Shown here piece by piece: positions 34,241 through 43,756 of a DNA stretch of 64,000 nt. Positions within the stretch are counted from its first letter, which is position 1; every line of letters starts with the position of its first letter. This DNA is from Aliitabrizicola sp041905595. Its GTDB lineage: Bacteria > Pseudomonadota > Alphaproteobacteria > Rhodobacterales > Rhodobacteraceae. Position numbers and translations under genes: made by a program. The stretch covers positions 6,032-70,031 of the forward strand of contig JAYRKT010000022.1 in NCBI GenBank assembly GCA_041905595.1, written 5' to 3'. The notes below the pieces were generated by a model. The model worked only from the letters and a program-made list of their open reading frames with translations. It was not told the DNA's origin and made no database searches.

Positions 34241-35191
34241 CTACCCCGCGAACCGGTCCGTCGCCCGGATCAGCGCGTCGCGGATGCCGGGTTCCGAAGC
34301 GGCATGGCCCGCACCCTCGATCAGGTGAAAGGCCGCCTCGGGCCAGGCCTTGTGCAACTCAAACGCCGTCCGCGCCGGGCAGGGCATGTCATAGCGGCCG
34401 TGGATGATTGCACCGGGAATGCCGTGCAGACGATGTGCGTCGCGCAGGAGTTGCCGCTCGTCCAGCCAGCAGTCGTGGAAGAAATAGTGGTTCTCGATCC
34501 GGGCGAAGGCCAGCGCAAACTCCGCTTCGCCGAAATGCTCGACAAGCGCAGGACGCGGAAGGAGGGTGATTGTCGTGCCTTCCCAGGTCGACCAGGCCTG
34601 CGCCGCCACCCGCCGCACCTCCGGGTCGGGCGAAGTCAGCCTCCGGCGATAGGCCGCGACCATATCGCCGCGCTCGGCTTCGGGGATCGGCGCCAGGAAC
34701 CTCTCCCAGGCGTCGGGAAACATCTCGGACACGCCGAAGCGGTAATACCAGTCGATCTCGGCCTTGGTGACCGTGTAGATGCCGCGCACGATCAGAGCGC
34801 GGACCCGGTCCGGATGCGTCTCGGCATAGGCCAGCGCGAGCGTCGAGCCCCACGAACCGCCGAACACCACCCAGTTGTCACAGCCCACCATGGTCCGCAG
34901 CCGCTCGATGTCGGCGACCAGATGCCAGGTCGTATTCGCCTCGAGCCCCGCATAGGGGGTCGAGCGCCCGCAACCGCGCTGGTCGAACAGGAGAACGTCA
35001 TAGCGGGCAGGGTCAAAGAACCGCCGGTGATCCGGCTCGCAGCCGCCGCCCGGCCCGCCATGCAGGAAGACGGCCGGCGTCGCCCCTGGCGTGCCGACTC
35101 GCTCCCAGTAGATCACGTGGCCGTCGCCAACCTCCATCCGCCCCGTCTCGTAGGGCTCGATCTCCGGATAATAGTCGCGCGCCTGATCCAT
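34241..35191 (-). CDS. pip: proline iminopeptidase
   Basis: A 316-residue S33 peptidase that removes N-terminal proline. Motifs: VFLHGGPGGGCEPDHRRFFDP, DQRGCGRSTP, nucleophile GGSWGSTLALAYA, acid in HGRYDMPCP, and His in GAGHAASEPGI. Length and order fit the family. It converges with the Crp-family gene and diverges from aroQ. Confidence 0.95.
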   Translation of the reverse strand: MDQARDYYPEIEPYETGRMEVGDGHVIYWERVGTPGATPAVFLHGGPGGGCEPDHRRFFDPARYDVLLFDQRGCGRSTPYAGLEANTTWHLVADIERLRTMVGCDNWVVFGGSWGSTLALAYAETHPDRVRALIVRGIYTVTKAEIDWYYRFGVSEMFPDAWERFLAPIPEAERGDMVAAYRRRLTSPDPEVRRVAAQAWSTWEGTTITLLPRPALVEHFGEAEFALAFARIENHYFFHDCWLDERQLLRDAHRLHGIPGAIIHGRYDMPCPARTAFELHKAWPEAAFHLIEGAGHAASEPGIRDALIRATDRFAG

Positions 35192-35308
35192 CGCCTGTCT
35201 CCGCTGCCAGCCTGCAGGGAACTCCGTGGGTAACGGATTGGCAAGAGCATCCCGTTTGCCCTTTCGCCCGGATCGGCTATCGTCGCGCCAAACCGCAAGG
35301 ACGCCGCG

Positions 35309-35752
35309 ATGCCGAAACCGATCTACATCCTGAACGGACCCAACCTGAACCTTCTGGGCCAGCGCCAGCCAGAAATCTATGGCCGCGCAACGCTGGAGGA
35401 TGTGGCCGAAGCCTGCGCGGGGCTTGCGGAAGAGTTGGGCCTGACGATCCGTTTCCATCAGTCCAACCACGAAGGCCAGCTGATCGACTGGATCCACGAG
35501 GCACGGGGAGAAGGCGCGGGCATCATCATCAATGCGGGGGCCCTGACCCACACTTCCATCGCGATCCTCGATGCGCTGAATGCCTTCGACGGTCCGGTGC
35601 TGGAAGTGCATGTCTCGAACATCCACAAGCGCGACGCCTTCCGCCATCACTCCTATGTCTCGCTCCGGGCCGAGGGCATGATCGCGGGCTTCGGGATAGA
35701 GGGCTATACGCTGGCGCTGCGTCGGATGGCGACGTTGCTCGGGGGCAAATGA
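35309..35752 (+). CDS. aroQ: type II 3-dehydroquinate dehydratase
   Basis: A 147-residue AroQ of the shikimate pathway. ILNGPNLNLLGQRQPEIYG carries the catalytic Tyr; IINAGALTHTSIAI and EVHVSNIHKRDAFRHHSY carry the substrate and catalytic His residues. Its stop overlaps the next ATG (ATGA), coupling it to the aldolase gene. Confidence 0.97.
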   Translation: MPKPIYILNGPNLNLLGQRQPEIYGRATLEDVAEACAGLAEELGLTIRFHQSNHEGQLIDWIHEARGEGAGIIINAGALTHTSIAILDALNAFDGPVLEVHVSNIHKRDAFRHHSYVSLRAEGMIAGFGIEGYTLALRRMATLLGGK

Positions 35753-36519
35753 TGGATCTGCCGAAGAACCGCTTCAAGCAGGCGTTGCTCGGAGGCCGCC
35801 CGCAGATCGGCATGTGGTGCACCATCCCCGGGCCCGTCCCTGCCGAGGCGCTTGCGACCTGCGGATATGACTGGGTTCTGATCGACACCGAGCATTCGCT
35901 GACCGACATCCCCGACACGATGGCGATGATGCAGGCGATGGTTGGGCATGGCCCTTCCTCGCTGGTCCGGCCCGCCGCGAACGACCCTGTCCTCATCAAG
36001 CGATTGCTCGATCTTGGCGCACAGTCGCTCCTGATCCCCTACGTCCAGACCCGCGCGGAGGCCGAGGCGGCAGTGGCCGCGATCCGCTACGCGCCGCGCG
36101 GCATCCGGGGCGTCTCCTACATGACCCGCGCTACCGGTTATGGCGCGGTCGAGGGCTATCTGAAACGGGCCGAGACCGAACTCTGCCTGCTCCTGCAGGT
36201 CGAGACGGAAAGCGCCCTTGCCCGGATCGAGGAAATCGCCGCGGTCGATGGGGTGGACGGGCTTTTCATCGGCCCCTCGGACCTTGCCGCGAGCATGGGT
36301 CATCCGGGCGAGCCGGGCCACCCTGAGGTGGTCGCCGCGATCGAGGCCGCCATCCCACGCATCGTGGCGACCGGCAAGGCCGCCGGCATCCTTGCGACCG
36401 ATGTGGCCTTTGCCCGCCGCTGCATGGCGCTCGGCACGACCTTCACCGCCGTCGGTGTCGACCTGCACCTGCTGGTCCTTGCCGCACGCCGGCTGGCGGC
36501 CGAGTTTCGTGACGTCTGA
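35749..36519 (+). CDS. HpcH/HpaI-family aldolase
   Basis: A 256-residue class II pyruvate aldolase. It has the family's IGMWCTIPGP start, WVLIDTEHSLTDI, LLQVETESALARI (metal Glu) and LFIGPSDLAASMGHPG (metal Asp). These enzymes cleave 2-keto-3-deoxy or 4-hydroxy-2-oxo acids to pyruvate and an aldehyde. An ATG at 35752 is an alternative start. It lies in a plus-strand run with aroQ, an acyl-CoA ligase and a thiolase. Confidence 0.92.
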   Translation: MMDLPKNRFKQALLGGRPQIGMWCTIPGPVPAEALATCGYDWVLIDTEHSLTDIPDTMAMMQAMVGHGPSSLVRPAANDPVLIKRLLDLGAQSLLIPYVQTRAEAEAAVAAIRYAPRGIRGVSYMTRATGYGAVEGYLKRAETELCLLLQVETESALARIEEIAAVDGVDGLFIGPSDLAASMGHPGEPGHPEVVAAIEAAIPRIVATGKAAGILATDVAFARRCMALGTTFTAVGVDLHLLVLAARRLAAEFRDV

Positions 36520-36522
36520 CCG

Positions 36523-37677
36523 ATGGCCCCTGCGCGGTTCCGCTGGCATCCCGCCGCCCGGATCGTCACGGCCGAGGGGGTCAGCGACGGGTCTGGCGCT
36601 GCCTCCGGCCCCGTTATCGCGCCCCGCCCCTCGACGGCGGCCCTCGGTCAATCGATGGCCGCGGCGGCGGCGGGGATTGCCTTCCGCATCGGTGGCGGGG
36701 ACCAGCTGCCGGAGCCCGGCGACTGCCTTGAAACCCTCACTTCGGGTTCGACCGGGACCCCGCGACGGATCCGCCGCACGCAGGCATCTTGGATCGCGAG
36801 TTTCGAGGTCAATGCCCGGCTGTTCGGCCTTGGTCCGGGTCGCCGCGTGGGCATTCCCGGGCAGTTGGTGCAGTCGCTCGCACTCTACGGTTCGATCGAG
36901 ACCTTGCATCTGGGAGGCCAACTGCATCCCCTCGATGGTCTGCGCCCGGACCATCAGGCGCAGGAGATCCGGACCCAGGGCATCGACACGCTCTATTCCA
37001 GCCCCGTCCAAATGCGCCTGATAGCCGAGGCCGGGCTGCCACTCCCGTCCCTGCAGCTTGTCCTGTGCGGTGGGGCAAGGCTTGATCCCGCGACACGCGA
37101 CCTTGTTGCGAACGTCGCGCCGGGGGCCAGTCTTTGCGAATTCTATGGCGCGGCAGAAGCAAGCTTCATTACCCTTTCCGACGCCGATACGCCGACGGAG
37201 TCCGTTGGCCGGGCCTATCCCGGCACCGAGATCGAGGTGCGCGACGGCGAAATCTGGGTGCGCTCGCCGTACCTGTTTCAGGACTATGCCGGTGATCCCG
37301 GCCCCGCCCGTTGGCGGGATGGCTGGCTGTCCGTCGGAGAGTTCGGGCGGCTCGAGAATGGGTACCTCTACCTGCTTGGCCGCGCTGGACGCATGGTCAC
37401 TGTGGCCGACCAGAACGTCTTTCCCGAGGCGGTCGAGAGCTTTCTTCTGACCTTGCCGGGGGTGACCCGCGCCGCCGCCCTTGTCCGCCCGGACCCGCGG
37501 CGCGGCCATGTGATCGAGGCTTTCGTCAGCGGCGGCGACGCGGATGCGGTCCTTTTGGCCTGCCGCAGCCAGCTTGGCCCCCTGGCCGCACCCCGCCGCA
37601 TCCATCGCATTGCCGACTGGCCCTTGCTCCCTTCCGGCAAGACCGACCTCGCGGCGCTGGAGCGGGCCCTGCCATGA
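36523..37677 (+). CDS. short AMP-forming acyl-CoA ligase-like protein
   Basis: A 384-residue adenylate-forming protein, shorter than the usual 500-550. The phosphate-binding loop TSGSTGTPRRIRRTQ is at about 73-87; FYGAAEASFITL (motif with the conserved Glu) near 207; DGWLSVGEFGRLENGYLYLLGRAG near 265-288; and the C-terminal Lys loop LLPSGKTDL near 367. The residues before about 60 are too short to form the normal N-terminal lobe. It overlaps the thiolase start (ATGA), so the two are a unit. The acid substrate is unknown. Confidence 0.87.
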   Translation: MAPARFRWHPAARIVTAEGVSDGSGAASGPVIAPRPSTAALGQSMAAAAAGIAFRIGGGDQLPEPGDCLETLTSGSTGTPRRIRRTQASWIASFEVNARLFGLGPGRRVGIPGQLVQSLALYGSIETLHLGGQLHPLDGLRPDHQAQEIRTQGIDTLYSSPVQMRLIAEAGLPLPSLQLVLCGGARLDPATRDLVANVAPGASLCEFYGAAEASFITLSDADTPTESVGRAYPGTEIEVRDGEIWVRSPYLFQDYAGDPGPARWRDGWLSVGEFGRLENGYLYLLGRAGRMVTVADQNVFPEAVESFLLTLPGVTRAAALVRPDPRRGHVIEAFVSGGDADAVLLACRSQLGPLAAPRRIHRIADWPLLPSGKTDLAALERALP

Positions 37678-38768
37678 CTGCCTGGATCACGGCCGCCTTT
37701 CGCAGCCCGGTCGCCCCGCGCGGCGGCGCGCTTGCCCGGTTGCACGCCCATGACCTTGCCGCCCCCCTGGTCGGCCCTTGCCTCGCGGCCGGCGGGATCG
37801 AAACGGATCTGGTGGACGAGCTGATCCTGTCGAATGTCCTTGGCGAAGGCGGGAATCCCGCCCGCCTTGCTGCGCTTGCCGCTGGTCTGCCCGAGCGCGT
37901 GGCGGGGCTGACCATCGACCGCCAATGCGCGGGCGGCCTGGATGCGATCCTATTGGCGGCAGCGCTGGTCGAGTCAGGCCAGGCCGCGGCCGTTCTGGCC
38001 GGTGGCAGCGAAAGTTATTCGCGCCGACCGCTCCGACTGCGCACCGACCCGTCCGGCGGCGGACCCGTCGCCTATGACCAGGCGCGTTTCACCCCTTGGC
38101 CCGACCGCGACCCCGACATGGCCGAAGCCGCTGCCACGCTGGCTGAACGCCTTGGCATCACCCGTGCCGAGCAAGAGGCCTGGGCCGTGGCGAGCCATGC
38201 CAAGGCCCTAGCGGCGCGGGAGCGACTGTGGGCCGAGATCGTTCCGCTTGCCGGACAGACCGATGATGCCTTCACCCGCCGACTGACGGCCGCGACCGCG
38301 GCACGCGCGCAATCCATCGCCGGCAGCATCACTGCGGCGACGGCGGCAGTGGCGGCAGACGGGGCGGCCCTGTGCCTTGTCGTCTCGGACAGGCTGATGC
38401 GGCGGGCGCCGCGCGCCTTGCGCATCCTGGGTGGCATTACGCTTGGTGCCCGGCCCGAGGAACCGGGCCTCGCCCCTATCCCGGCCATCGCCGCTTGCCT
38501 CGCCAAGTGCGGCGTGACACCCCAACAGATCGCCCAGGCCGAGATCATGGAAGCCTACGCCGTTCAGGCCATGGCCTGCATCAGCGGGGCGGGTCTCGAT
38601 CCGGGCCGGGTCAACCCGAATGGCGGAGCGCTGGCACGCGGCCATCCGGTCGGCGCATCGGGTGCGATTCTTGCGACGCGGCTGTTTCACGATCTGGGGG
38701 GTGGGATCGGGCTCGCCGCCATCGCGGCGGCAGGCGGGATCGGCAGTGCGCTGCTGCTTCAGGGCTGA
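37674..38768 (+). CDS. thiolase-family protein lacking the second catalytic Cys
   Basis: A 364-residue thiolase. The acyl-accepting Cys85 is present (IDRQCAGGLDA) and so is His324 (NPNGGALARGHPVGASGA). The C-terminal motif, usually C-x-G-G-G-x-G, reads AAAGGIGSALL, so the proton-relay Cys is replaced by Ala351. The NEA-F motif is MEAYAVQ. Without that Cys normal reversible thiolysis would be impaired; a condensing or other acyl-transfer role is possible. It is coupled to the short acyl-CoA ligase and converges with the DUF2484 genes with 3 nt between. Confidence 0.88.
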   Translation: MTAWITAAFRSPVAPRGGALARLHAHDLAAPLVGPCLAAGGIETDLVDELILSNVLGEGGNPARLAALAAGLPERVAGLTIDRQCAGGLDAILLAAALVESGQAAAVLAGGSESYSRRPLRLRTDPSGGGPVAYDQARFTPWPDRDPDMAEAAATLAERLGITRAEQEAWAVASHAKALAARERLWAEIVPLAGQTDDAFTRRLTAATAARAQSIAGSITAATAAVAADGAALCLVVSDRLMRRAPRALRILGGITLGARPEEPGLAPIPAIAACLAKCGVTPQQIAQAEIMEAYAVQAMACISGAGLDPGRVNPNGGALARGHPVGASGAILATRLFHDLGGGIGLAAIAAAGGIGSALLLQG

Positions 38769-38771
38769 GCG

Positions 38772-39035
38772 CTATTCGGCCGGGCTCTGCTGGAACACGC
38801 GACGACGAATACCGCGCCAGAGATAGATCAAGGGCCAACGCAGAACCGAGGACCCCGCTGCCAAGGCCAGCATCCCGATCCACGGACCGTTTTCATACGT
38901 GACCCAGCCGAGGATGGGGATGCCGATCGAGATCAGCATATAGGCCGCGCGCCAATGGTGATCGCGGCTGGGCAGCATGGCGATCACATTCGCCACGACA
39001 AGCCAGAGGCAGACGGCAACTAGGGACGGGCTCAC
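38772..39035 (-). CDS. DUF2484 membrane protein (copy 2)
   Basis: An 87-residue protein with about three hydrophobic segments (VAVCLWLVVANVIAML; AAYMLISIGIPILGWV; GMLALAAGSSVL) and a basic C-terminus (RWPLIYLWRGIRRR). It matches DUF2484, a family found near murC/murB in Rhodobacteraceae. It overlaps the first copy by 4 nt. Function unknown. Confidence 0.82.
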   Translation of the reverse strand: MSPSLVAVCLWLVVANVIAMLPSRDHHWRAAYMLISIGIPILGWVTYENGPWIGMLALAAGSSVLRWPLIYLWRGIRRRVFQQSPAE

Positions 39036-39298
39036 TGGTTCTGCTCCCCGACCCGTTCAACTGGCAATCCGAACGCACGACGGCCGAAATAGATCAGCGG
39101 CCGGCGGAACATCGACCCGAAGGCCAGCAGCGCAACGGCAGACCAGATCCAGCCATGGACCCAGCCGATCCAGCCGATCAGCACCGGCGCCACGATCAGC
39201 AGCGCCAGCCCCGGAACCATCTGGCGGCGATAGGGCAGCAGGGCCACGGCGGTCGCGGCCAGCACCCAGATGCAGGCAAGCGTCAGTGGAGTGGACAT
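39032..39298 (-). CDS. DUF2484 membrane protein (copy 1)
   Basis: An 88-residue paralogue of the next gene, sharing the hydrophobic layout and RRPLIYFGRRAFGLP at the C-terminus. The ATG at 39298 follows AGGGAGGAG. It lies 78 nt after murC on the same strand. Two tandem copies suggest a small hetero-oligomer or recent duplication. Confidence 0.82.
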   Translation of the reverse strand: MSTPLTLACIWVLAATAVALLPYRRQMVPGLALLIVAPVLIGWIGWVHGWIWSAVALLAFGSMFRRPLIYFGRRAFGLPVERVGEQNQ

Positions 39299-39376
39299 GC
39301 TTGCGTCTCCTCCCTGACACTGGGTAGCGCAGTCCACACGCAGAAGGCGATAGTTCTTTGGGATAGGAGCGTCATC

Positions 39377-40783
39377 TCACGCCCCAAGCCGCGCCGGCAG
39401 GCCATTGGCCCAGGCCGAGATCGTGCCGGCCCCAAGGCAGACGACCATGTCGCCCGGCCGCGCCTGTTCCTTGACCAGCCGCGCCAGATCCTCTTCCGAC
39501 AGGATCGCGCGGGCATGGCGGTGCCCGTGGGCGATCAGGCCCGCGACGAGATCATCGCGCGTGGCTCCGGGGATCGGATCCTCGCCTGCAGCGTAAACCT
39601 CGGCGATGGCGACGACGTCGGCCTCGTTGAAGCAGGTGCAGAAGTCCTCGAACAGGTTGGAGAGGCGCGTGTAACGGTGCGGCTGGTGGACGGCGATGAT
39701 CCGCCCCTTGGTCGCCTGGCGCGCGGCCTTCAGCACCGCTGCGATCTCGACCGGGTGGTGGCCATAATCGTCGATGATGGTGACGCCGCCCAGCACCTCG
39801 CCCACCTTGGTGAAGCGGCGGTTGACGCCACCGAACTTGGCCAGCGCCTCGCGGATTTCCTCTTTCTTCATGCCGAGATGGCGCGCGACCGCGATGGCTG
39901 CCAGCGCGTTCGACACGTTGTGGTCGCCCGGCATCGGCAGGGTCATGCCCTCGATCATGCTGCTGTCGCCCTCGTTCTGAAGGGCGACGTCGAAATGCGC
40001 CGTGCCATTCTCGAACCGCAGGTTCAGGGCGCGCACATCCGCCTGCGCATTGAAGCCGAAGGTCACGACCCGGCGGTCGGTGACGCGGCCGACCAGAGCC
40101 TGCACCTCGGGGTGATCGGTGCAGCAGACGGCGAGGCCGTAGAAGGGCACGTTCGATACGAAATCGAGGAAACCCTTCCTGAGCGCGTCGAAGCTGCCCC
40201 AGTGCTCCATGTGTTCGGGGTCGATGTTGGTGACGATGGCGATGGTTGCGGGCAGACGGTTGAAGGAGCCGTCCGATTCATCGGCCTCCACCACCATCCA
40301 TTCCCCTGCCCCGGCGCGGGCGTTGGAGCCATAGGCGTGGATGATGCCGCCGTTGATGACGGTCGGGTCGAAGCCGCCCTTGTCCAGAAGCGTCGCGACC
40401 ATCGTGGTGGTCGTGGTCTTCCCGTGCGTTCCGGCGATGGCGATGTTCGATTTCAGCCGCATCAGTTCGGCCAGCATCTCGGCCCGGCGCACGACCGGCA
40501 GCTTGCGCCTGCGCGCTTCTTCCAGTTCGGGGTTGCCCTTCTTGATGGCGGACGAGATCACCACCACCGCCGCCTCGCCGATGTTCTCGGCCCGCTGGCC
40601 CTCGAAGAAGGTCGCACCCAGTTCGACCAGCCGGTCGGTGATCTTCGACGCCTTTGCGTCCGACCCCTGCACCGTGTAGCCAAGCGTGATGAGCACCTCG
40701 GCGATGCCGGACATGCCGATGCCGCCGATGCCGACGAAATGGATTGGTCCCAGTTCGAGCGGAAGTTTGGTTGCCGCGTTCAT
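39377..40783 (-). CDS. murC: UDP-N-acetylmuramate-L-alanine ligase MurC
   Basis: A 468-residue Mur ligase adding L-Ala to UDP-MurNAc. N-terminal HFVGIGGIGMSGIAEVL is MurC-specific; the ATP loop is AGTHGKTTTTTMVATLL; then EADESDGSF and VTNIDPEHMEHWG. It overlaps murG by 4 nt. Last essential gene of the local dcw block. Confidence 0.98.
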   Translation of the reverse strand: MNAATKLPLELGPIHFVGIGGIGMSGIAEVLITLGYTVQGSDAKASKITDRLVELGATFFEGQRAENIGEAAVVVISSAIKKGNPELEEARRRKLPVVRRAEMLAELMRLKSNIAIAGTHGKTTTTTMVATLLDKGGFDPTVINGGIIHAYGSNARAGAGEWMVVEADESDGSFNRLPATIAIVTNIDPEHMEHWGSFDALRKGFLDFVSNVPFYGLAVCCTDHPEVQALVGRVTDRRVVTFGFNAQADVRALNLRFENGTAHFDVALQNEGDSSMIEGMTLPMPGDHNVSNALAAIAVARHLGMKKEEIREALAKFGGVNRRFTKVGEVLGGVTIIDDYGHHPVEIAAVLKAARQATKGRIIAVHQPHRYTRLSNLFEDFCTCFNEADVVAIAEVYAAGEDPIPGATRDDLVAGLIAHGHRHARAILSEEDLARLVKEQARPGDMVVCLGAGTISAWANGLPARLGA

Positions 40784-41916
40784 GCGCCGCCTTTCTCGTC
40801 TTGGGCCGCCGGAATGCCGGCCGCCAGTCGTTCCACGATCTCGACCAGCCGTGTCGTGGCATCCGGCCGGCCTTGCGTCAGGGCGGCCCGGGCCATCGCC
40901 TCGGCCTTGGCGGGTTCCCCCAAAATCGCGGCGATATGGCCGGAAAGACCGGCGGGATCAAGCTCGGATTCGCGAATGACGATTGCGGCCCCGGCGTCAG
41001 ACAGGCCTTTGGCATTGGCCGCCTGATGGTCGCCGGTCGCAGCGGCAAAGGGGATCAGGATCGAGGGCCGGCCCACCACCGATATGTCGGCGACCGACGA
41101 TGCACCCGAGCGCGAGATCACCAGTTGTGCTTCGGACAGGCGGCGCGGGATGTCGGTGAAGAAGGGCTCAATTTCGACCTTGATGCCAGCAGCGTCATAG
41201 GTCGCCTGGGCACGTTCGGCATCTTCCTCGCGGGCCTGATGGGCTACGCGCAGCCGATCCCTCAGCGGTTCAGGCAGGGTCGCAATGGCCGCGGGCACCA
41301 CATCGGACAGGATACGGGCACCCTGGCTGCCGCCAATCACCAGAAGGCTCATCGGGTAGTCGCCTGGCGCGATGTAGCCTGCGCCGGCCCGGTCAAGCAC
41401 GGCCTGCCGCACCGGATTGCCGGTATGGATTCCACCGACCCCGTCGGGCAGCGCCGTCGGCCACGTGCCGCAGGCCACCGCATCGACGCGAGAGGCGAAA
41501 GCCGTGTTTACCTTGCCGAGCACGCCGTTCTGTTCGTGGATCATGCGCGGGATCCGCAGCACTGTCGCCGCCGACAGGGCCGGGATCGTCGGGTAGCCGC
41601 CGAAGCCGACAACGACCGTTGGCCGGTCGCGCAGCATCTGCCCCGTGGCGCCGAGCACCCCGCCAGCAATCCGGAACGGAACGGCCAGCCTTGCCGCCGC
41701 CCCGCCACGGGCGAAGGTGGCCGAAGAGATTTCCTCGATCACGACCTCTTCGGGAAAGGCTATGGCGTAACGGGCACCACGGGCGTCGGTGGACAACTTC
41801 ACCCGCCAACCCTTGGCGATCATCGCTTCGGCCAACGCCTGGGCGGGGAACATGTGCCCGCCCGTGCCGCCAGCTGCGATCAGCAGCAGCGGTGCGCGAT
41901 CGCCCCGCCCCGCCAT
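40780..41916 (-). CDS. murG: MurG N-acetylglucosaminyltransferase
   Basis: A 378-residue enzyme converting lipid I to lipid II on the inner membrane. IAAGGTGGHMFPAQALA is the N-terminal G loop; VVGFGGYPTIPAL, HEQNGVLGKVNT and GGSQGARILSDVVP are family motifs. The ATG at 41916 is 1 nt from the ftsW stop; the longer frame is inside ftsW. Confidence 0.97.
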   Translation of the reverse strand: MAGRGDRAPLLLIAAGGTGGHMFPAQALAEAMIAKGWRVKLSTDARGARYAIAFPEEVVIEEISSATFARGGAAARLAVPFRIAGGVLGATGQMLRDRPTVVVGFGGYPTIPALSAATVLRIPRMIHEQNGVLGKVNTAFASRVDAVACGTWPTALPDGVGGIHTGNPVRQAVLDRAGAGYIAPGDYPMSLLVIGGSQGARILSDVVPAAIATLPEPLRDRLRVAHQAREEDAERAQATYDAAGIKVEIEPFFTDIPRRLSEAQLVISRSGASSVADISVVGRPSILIPFAAATGDHQAANAKGLSDAGAAIVIRESELDPAGLSGHIAAILGEPAKAEAMARAALTQGRPDATTRLVEIVERLAAGIPAAQDEKGGA

Positions 41917-41917
41917 C

Positions 41918-43084
41918 TTACCGGCCCCGCTTGAACAGGATGTCGCCCATCTCGCCCTGCGGCCTCTGCCGCGTGAAGGCAAGCAGCATGCCCACCGTGA
42001 TCCCGGCGGCGATGACAGACGAACCGCCGTAACTGACGAAGGGAAGCGTCATGCCCTTGGCCGGCAGCAGGCGCACGGCAACGCCCATGTTGATCATCGC
42101 CTGGACGCCGAACATGCAGGCCAGCCCGGTGCCGGCGAGACGGCTGAACGGATCACGTTCGCGCGTCAGCCGCCAGAGCGAGCGGACGGTGATCGCGGCA
42201 TAAAGCGCGATGATGATGAGGACCAGCACAAGGCCATATTCCTCGGCCGCGACGGCGATGATGAAGTCGGTATGGGCATCGGGCAGTGACCACTTCACCT
42301 GCCCCTCGCCCACGCCAACCCCGAAGAATCCGCCTTCCTGTATGGCGTTTGCGGCATAACCCAGCTGGGTGCGCGGATCGACATCCGGCGTCAGGAAGCC
42401 GTCGATGCGGCGGGCGAAATGCTCGGAATGAGCATAGGCGAACATGCCGCCTGCGGTGACCAGCCCGCCGATCGTGGTGATCAGCAGGAACGGCGCCCCG
42501 GCAACGAAATACATCACGCCCCAGCCGAACAGCACCAGCGCCGCCTGCCCGAAGTCCGGCTGAAGCGCCAGAAGCAGGACGACAATCACCGCCATGACGA
42601 AGGAGATCAGTTTGCCCGGCGGGCCGTTCAGATCCTGGCCGGCCGCGATGAGCCAGGCGCAGACGACGACGAAGAACGGTTTGAGGAACTCCGACGGCTG
42701 GAAGGACAGGAAGCCCATCGAGAACCAGCGCACGGCCCCCTTGCCGAAATCGGTCCCCAGGAAAGGCAAGAGGCACAGCGCCCCGAAGAACATGGCAAAC
42801 CCGATGACAGACAGCCGGCGGACAAGCTGCGGCGTCATCATCGAGGTTGCCATCATCGCGACCATCGCCATACCGCCGAAGATCGCCTGGCGCTGGACGT
42901 AGTGGAACGGGTCCAGCCCGTTGCGCGTGGCCAGCGGCACCGAGGCCGCGAGACCCAGCAGCAGACCGATGCCGAACAGCATCATGATCGAGGTCATCGA
43001 CCACTTGTCGATCGTTCGCCACCAACGGGGGAGTACCGGCTCGCCCACACGTGCGGGCATGGAGCCATAGACCATCTCAGTCAT
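41918..43084 (-). CDS. ftsW: FtsW, septal peptidoglycan polymerase (SEDS)
   Basis: A 388-residue SEDS protein with about ten helices. FLSFQPSEFLKPFFVV, RWFSMGFL and the C-terminal LPAKGMTLPFVSYGGSSVIAA are typical of FtsW. It polymerises septal glycan together with FtsI. It starts a block ftsW-murG-murC after a four-kilobase interruption that separates it from murD. Confidence 0.97.
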   Translation of the reverse strand: MTEMVYGSMPARVGEPVLPRWWRTIDKWSMTSIMMLFGIGLLLGLAASVPLATRNGLDPFHYVQRQAIFGGMAMVAMMATSMMTPQLVRRLSVIGFAMFFGALCLLPFLGTDFGKGAVRWFSMGFLSFQPSEFLKPFFVVVCAWLIAAGQDLNGPPGKLISFVMAVIVVLLLALQPDFGQAALVLFGWGVMYFVAGAPFLLITTIGGLVTAGGMFAYAHSEHFARRIDGFLTPDVDPRTQLGYAANAIQEGGFFGVGVGEGQVKWSLPDAHTDFIIAVAAEEYGLVLVLIIIALYAAITVRSLWRLTRERDPFSRLAGTGLACMFGVQAMINMGVAVRLLPAKGMTLPFVSYGGSSVIAAGITVGMLLAFTRQRPQGEMGDILFKRGR

Positions 43085-43223
43085 GGTGCGTCGCCTGTTC
43101 CGCCTTCACGCAGGGCTGCTCACCCCGCCACTGTCTCGATCGCCCGGTTTTCCGGGTCTGGCGGCAGACTAGCGGATAAGCCCGCGCAAGGCCAGAGAAA
43201 ACCCGGCCGAAAACCAGTCCTGC

Positions 43224-43679
43224 CTAAGCCTTCAGCACCTCGCGCCGCGCAAGGCTGGCGGCCGGCCAGAGCCAGTTTGTGCTGTAGTATTCCTCGAAGG
43301 CCGGGGTTCCTTCGGGCAGCACTATCCAAGGCAACTTGGTCGAGGTGAAGATGTGGACATCGGGCGGGCAATCGCCGGGGGTCTTCAGCGTTCCGACTCG
43401 AACAAAGGCAAGCTTGCGGCGCAGGCTGGCGTAGTGGGACCACAGGGCAACATGGCACGCCGGACAGCGGGCGATTTCCTGCCCCTTGCCAGAGGCAGAC
43501 GGAGTCATCACGTACTGAATCTCGCCATCGACCTGTAGCCGGGACATCTCGATCAGGGCATTCAGCGCGAAGGCCGATCCTGTTTCCCGCTGGCACCACG
43601 TACAGTGGCAGGCGTGAACGAACATCGGCCTGTCGGTCATCCGGTACCGGATGCGGCCACAGGTACATTGCCCTTCCAT
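43224..43679 (-). CDS. GFA/CENP-V-family zinc protein (second copy in window)
   Basis: A 151-residue protein with Zn-ligand motifs CTCGRIRYRM near 5, CHCTWCQRETGSAFA near 24 and CPACHVALWSHY near 72. Same fold as the protein at 23555 but clearly divergent. The ATG at 43679 is chosen; longer frames run into the MarR gene. It sits in the segment separating ftsW from murD. Confidence 0.87.
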   Translation of the reverse strand: MEGQCTCGRIRYRMTDRPMFVHACHCTWCQRETGSAFALNALIEMSRLQVDGEIQYVMTPSASGKGQEIARCPACHVALWSHYASLRRKLAFVRVGTLKTPGDCPPDVHIFTSTKLPWIVLPEGTPAFEEYYSTNWLWPAASLARREVLKA

Positions 43680-43756
43680 CGGTTCGCCCCCTCTTCTGCC
43701 TTTCAGGGCAATCATCGCGCAGCCTGCGGCATGCGCAAGCGATTGATCGAGCTGCC

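Noticed and set aside
39155..41026. Plus-strand frame of 623 codons opposite murC/murG
   Set aside because: Antisense to two certain Mur genes; no motif or ribosome site.
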